Assembly: GCA_965370495.1 (NCBI GenBank)
Contig: CBDUUV010000027.1
Coordinates: 1-25,876, forward strand
DNA length: 25,876 bases
Source: Krumholzibacterium sp965370495
Lineage (GTDB): Bacteria > Krumholzibacteriota > Krumholzibacteriia > Krumholzibacteriales > Krumholzibacteriaceae
Direction: 5' to 3'
Each line of letters starts with the position of its first letter. The stretch's first letter is position 1. The notes under the pieces were generated by a model, which saw only the letters and a program-made list of their open reading frames with translations, was not told the DNA's origin and did no database searches. Shown one piece after another: positions 23,767-25,876 of this stretch. A program made the translations under genes and the position numbers.

Positions 23767-24067
23767 CTATCATGGCTCCCGCAGGTTACTGTTTCTTGTC
23801 GATCAACTCTCATTATATTCGATAATCTGCAGCATGGTAGCATTATATACGATAGATGATAAGAATTTTCTGATAATCAGTTTCAATCCGTCCGAAAAAG
23901 GCCTTTGAGTCAACGAGCCGGGATCGGCGACGATTTTCCGCCCGATAATAACAGCTGTTGAAAAATGCTGCTGGCGGAGACATCGCTTCCGTGGTTATAT
24001 TTCCACTGGATCGATGCAGAAAGTTTTTCCGAATCGATCAATAACCATGGGAAGGAGCTTTGCAGCC
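23767..24067. promoter_or_regulatory. Divergent intergenic region between tyrS and the aminotransferase, with a 14-bp direct repeat
   Basis: This 301-bp gene-free stretch holds CATTATATTCGATA (23811-23824) and CATTATATACGATA (23841-23854), identical at 13 of 14 bases and 30 bp apart (about three helical turns). Read on the minus strand each copy contains TATAAT, so they may be tandem -10 boxes for tyrS, although no good -35 is seen, or two sites for one regulator. A perfect 10-bp palindrome AACAGCTGTT lies at 23950-23959. I see no clear plus-strand promoter, T-box, tRNA or small ORF. Confidence 0.5.
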
Positions 24068-24934
24068 ATGCAGACCGGGAATGATATCGTCTATCTGAAT
24101 GGAGATTATCCGGGCAGGGATGAAGCATCCATATCCCCCGATGATCGCGGATTTATTTTTGCCGATGGCGCCTATGAAGTTGCCAGAAGTTATTACGGAA
24201 GGCTCTTCGAACTTGAAAGTCATATCGACAGATTGAAACGCAGCCTCTCGGAACTCTCGATCACCGGCTTCGATGCCTCCCTGCTGGCCGGGATCTCGAA
24301 CAAATTGATCGATATGAACAACCTTTCAGATAAAGAGGCTACCGTTTACATACAGGTCACGCGGGGATGTGCTCCGAGAAAACACGCGTTTCCTGTACCT
24401 TATACCGCTCCGACCGTTTATGCCTCCTCCTCCCTCTTTGCGCCTCCGGTCGAGGAAAGGAAAAACGGCGCTGGAATCATCCTGATCCCGGACGACAGGT
24501 GGGCAAGGTGCGACATCAAATCCGTTTCTCTTCTTCCCAACATACTTGCAAAACAGAAGGCCACAGATGCGGGAGCGGAGGAAGCCATCTTTGTAAGAGA
24601 CGGGGAAATAACAGAAGGTTCAGCTTCTAACTTTGCGGCCGTCTTCTCGGGCAGCCTTGTGACACATCAGGACTCCAACCGTATATTGGCAGGAATAACA
24701 AAAAAAGTCGTTATCGAACTTTGCTCTCAAAACGGTATTAATATAGAAGAACGCCCGATCAAAAAAGAAGAACTTGTCTATGCCGATGAGATGTTGCTCC
24801 TCAGCACAACCAGGGAAATCATGCCGGTCGTCAGGTTTGATGGGAACACGGTATCAGATGGAAAGCCGGGGCCGGTTACAAGAAAGCTCCAGCGACTATT
24901 CGACAAATACATCAAGGCAGCAAACAACAAATAA
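24068..24934 (+). CDS. Class IV PLP aminotransferase, D-amino-acid aminotransferase type
   Basis: A 288-residue PLP enzyme of the branched-chain/D-alanine aminotransferase fold. Features are SPDDRGFIFADGAYEVARSY at the N-terminus, VYIQVTRGCAPRKHAFP, the PLP Lys in RCDIKSVSLLPNILAKQ, EGSASNFAAVF, RILAGITKKVV, and LSTTREIMPVVRFDG. The segments YIQVTRG-x-APR-x-H and RCDIKS favour D-amino-acid transaminase (D-Ala/D-Glu interconversion for cell wall) over branched-chain aminotransferase or ADC lyase. ATG 24068 is chosen because AAGGAG lies 10 nt upstream and the length then fits the family; earlier ATGs at 24014 and 24047 are open in frame. It is convergent with the cation transporter gene and divergent from tyrS. 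Confidence 0.88.
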   Translation: MQTGNDIVYLNGDYPGRDEASISPDDRGFIFADGAYEVARSYYGRLFELESHIDRLKRSLSELSITGFDASLLAGISNKLIDMNNLSDKEATVYIQVTRGCAPRKHAFPVPYTAPTVYASSSLFAPPVEERKNGAGIILIPDDRWARCDIKSVSLLPNILAKQKATDAGAEEAIFVRDGEITEGSASNFAAVFSGSLVTHQDSNRILAGITKKVVIELCSQNGINIEERPIKKEELVYADEMLLLSTTREIMPVVRFDGNTVSDGKPGPVTRKLQRLFDKYIKAANNK

Positions 24935-25000
24935 TCATACGGTGGAAAACCAGCCAGGATCCAGCGCACTTTAAACTGCCCGATTCTAATGCCCTGATTT

Positions 25001-25285
25001 TCAACTGCCCGACAACCCTCTGGAAATGCCCCATACACCTATCACAATAAATCCGCTTCCCGCTATCACCGCCATCACCCTGGGATTTATGTGATGCGAG
25101 AGAAAACTGCCAAAGAAAACGGCTAGCCCCGAAGCCACTACAAGGGCGAGCGTCGCTCCCGCAAAAACAGACATCAGATGCGTCTCCTTGCCGGAGGCAA
25201 ACAACAATGTAGCCAGCTGGGTCTTGTCCCCGAGTTCCGCGACGAAGATAGTCCAGAAAACAGTCAGCAACACCTTGATATCCAT
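25001..25285 (-). CDS. Half-size UPF0016/GDT1 (TMEM165) cation transporter
   Basis: A 94-residue membrane protein with three predicted spans. The first carries the family signature VAELGDKTQLATLLFA (E-x-G-D-K-[TS]), followed by GATLALVVASGLAVFFGSF and a last span near VMAVIAGSGFIVIGVWG. Full-size members of this Mn/Ca-type cation:proton exchanger family have two such halves; single-half proteins also occur in bacteria and are thought to pair. Only one half is present here, so a second copy may be elsewhere, or it may act as a homo-oligomer. ATG 25285 has AAGGAAGGA upstream; the longer frame to 25345 runs into the rRNA terminator and is unlikely. It lies downstream of the rRNA terminator on the same strand. 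Confidence 0.85.
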   Translation of the reverse strand: MDIKVLLTVFWTIFVAELGDKTQLATLLFASGKETHLMSVFAGATLALVVASGLAVFFGSFLSHHINPRVMAVIAGSGFIVIGVWGISRGLSGS

Positions 25286-25333
25286 GAAATTATTTCCTTC
25301 CTTTTCAGCGATCCGTTCCAGCGTATAAACGCG

Positions 25334-25365
25334 AAGAAAGACCACTCAAGTGAGCGGTCTTTCTT
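25334..25365 (-). terminator. rRNA operon terminator hairpin
   Basis: On the minus strand AAGAAAGACCGCTC pairs with GAGTGGTCTTTCTT (14 bp including one G-U, 4-nt loop), 6 nt after the 5S rRNA end. The T-rich end is inside the stem, as in many rrn terminators. It separates the rRNA operon from the transporter gene 48 nt downstream. Confidence 0.8.
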
Positions 25366-25371
25366 GAAAAA

Positions 25372-25484
<113 letters not shown>

Positions 25485-25554
25485 AAAAATCTATAATTTT
25501 TGACAATGAATCAGGGAAAGAAAGACAGTTATCTTTACAGTAAACAAAAATACT

Positions 25555-25876
<322 letters not shown>

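Noticed and set aside
23767..24067. T-box riboswitch for tyrS
   Set aside because: No AGGGTGGNACCGCG-type T-box sequence, specifier stem or terminator/antiterminator is seen upstream of tyrS.

Overview
The window reads as chromosome from a Gram-negative (diderm) bacterium. Evidence for this is the Sec signal peptides, a Wzz-type polysaccharide co-polymerase, a predicted envelope protein with a possible barrel, a Wzx-type flippase, and RuvABC plus queuosine genes in the common bacterial order. Long propeller-only proteins, double-PDZ proteins and many TTG/GTG starts suggest an uncultured lineage of the FCB type (Krumholzibacteriota- or Latescibacterota-like). That placement is an inference from gene content, not a phylogenetic result. 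Almost everything is on the minus strand, so transcription runs right to left; only the sirtuin (about 19.0 kb) and the class IV aminotransferase (about 24.1 kb) are on the plus strand.

Region 1 (1-8.3 kb) is a translation/repair block. In transcription order it holds a Yip1-family membrane protein with its own sigma70-like promoter, an EF-G2-type GTPase, yebC, ruvC, ruvA, ruvB, queA and tgt (cut by the left edge). Region 2 (8.3-9.8 kb) holds a secreted double-PDZ protein ending at a clear intrinsic terminator. Its Shine-Dalgarno sequence is separated from the ATG by a perfect hairpin. Region 3 (9.7-15.3 kb) is a surface-polysaccharide operon with a strong promoter at about 15.3 kb: membrane glycosyltransferase 2, flippase, glycosyltransferase 4, then an AT-rich lipoamide-dehydrogenase-like flavoprotein. 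The GT4 C-terminus appears frameshifted at a G8 tract. The flavoprotein has an in-frame TAA that cuts off 39 still-recognisable C-terminal codons. No Wzy polymerase is visible.

Region 4 (15.3-19.8 kb) has a secreted propeller protein with about 14 repeats and no kinase, an M61-like metallopeptidase without a C-terminal PDZ domain, and, divergently, a class III (CobB/SIRT5-like) sirtuin. Region 5 (19.8-23.8 kb) is tyrS, an AhpD-like CxxCxxxH protein, a TolB-N/FlgO-like envelope protein and a Wzz-like co-polymerase. Region 6 (24-25.9 kb) has a D-amino-acid-type aminotransferase, a half-size UPF0016/GDT1 cation transporter, then 5S rRNA and the 3' end of 23S rRNA.

Most genes are familiar. The most useful anomalies are the interrupted flavoprotein, the G8 frameshift, the pairing of an EF-G paralogue with yebC, the standalone double propeller, the hairpin-bridged ribosome-binding site, and a substitution next to the sarcin-ricin loop in 23S rRNA. 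I did not find a clearly new defence or mobile system, CRISPR array, tRNA gene or insertion sequence.
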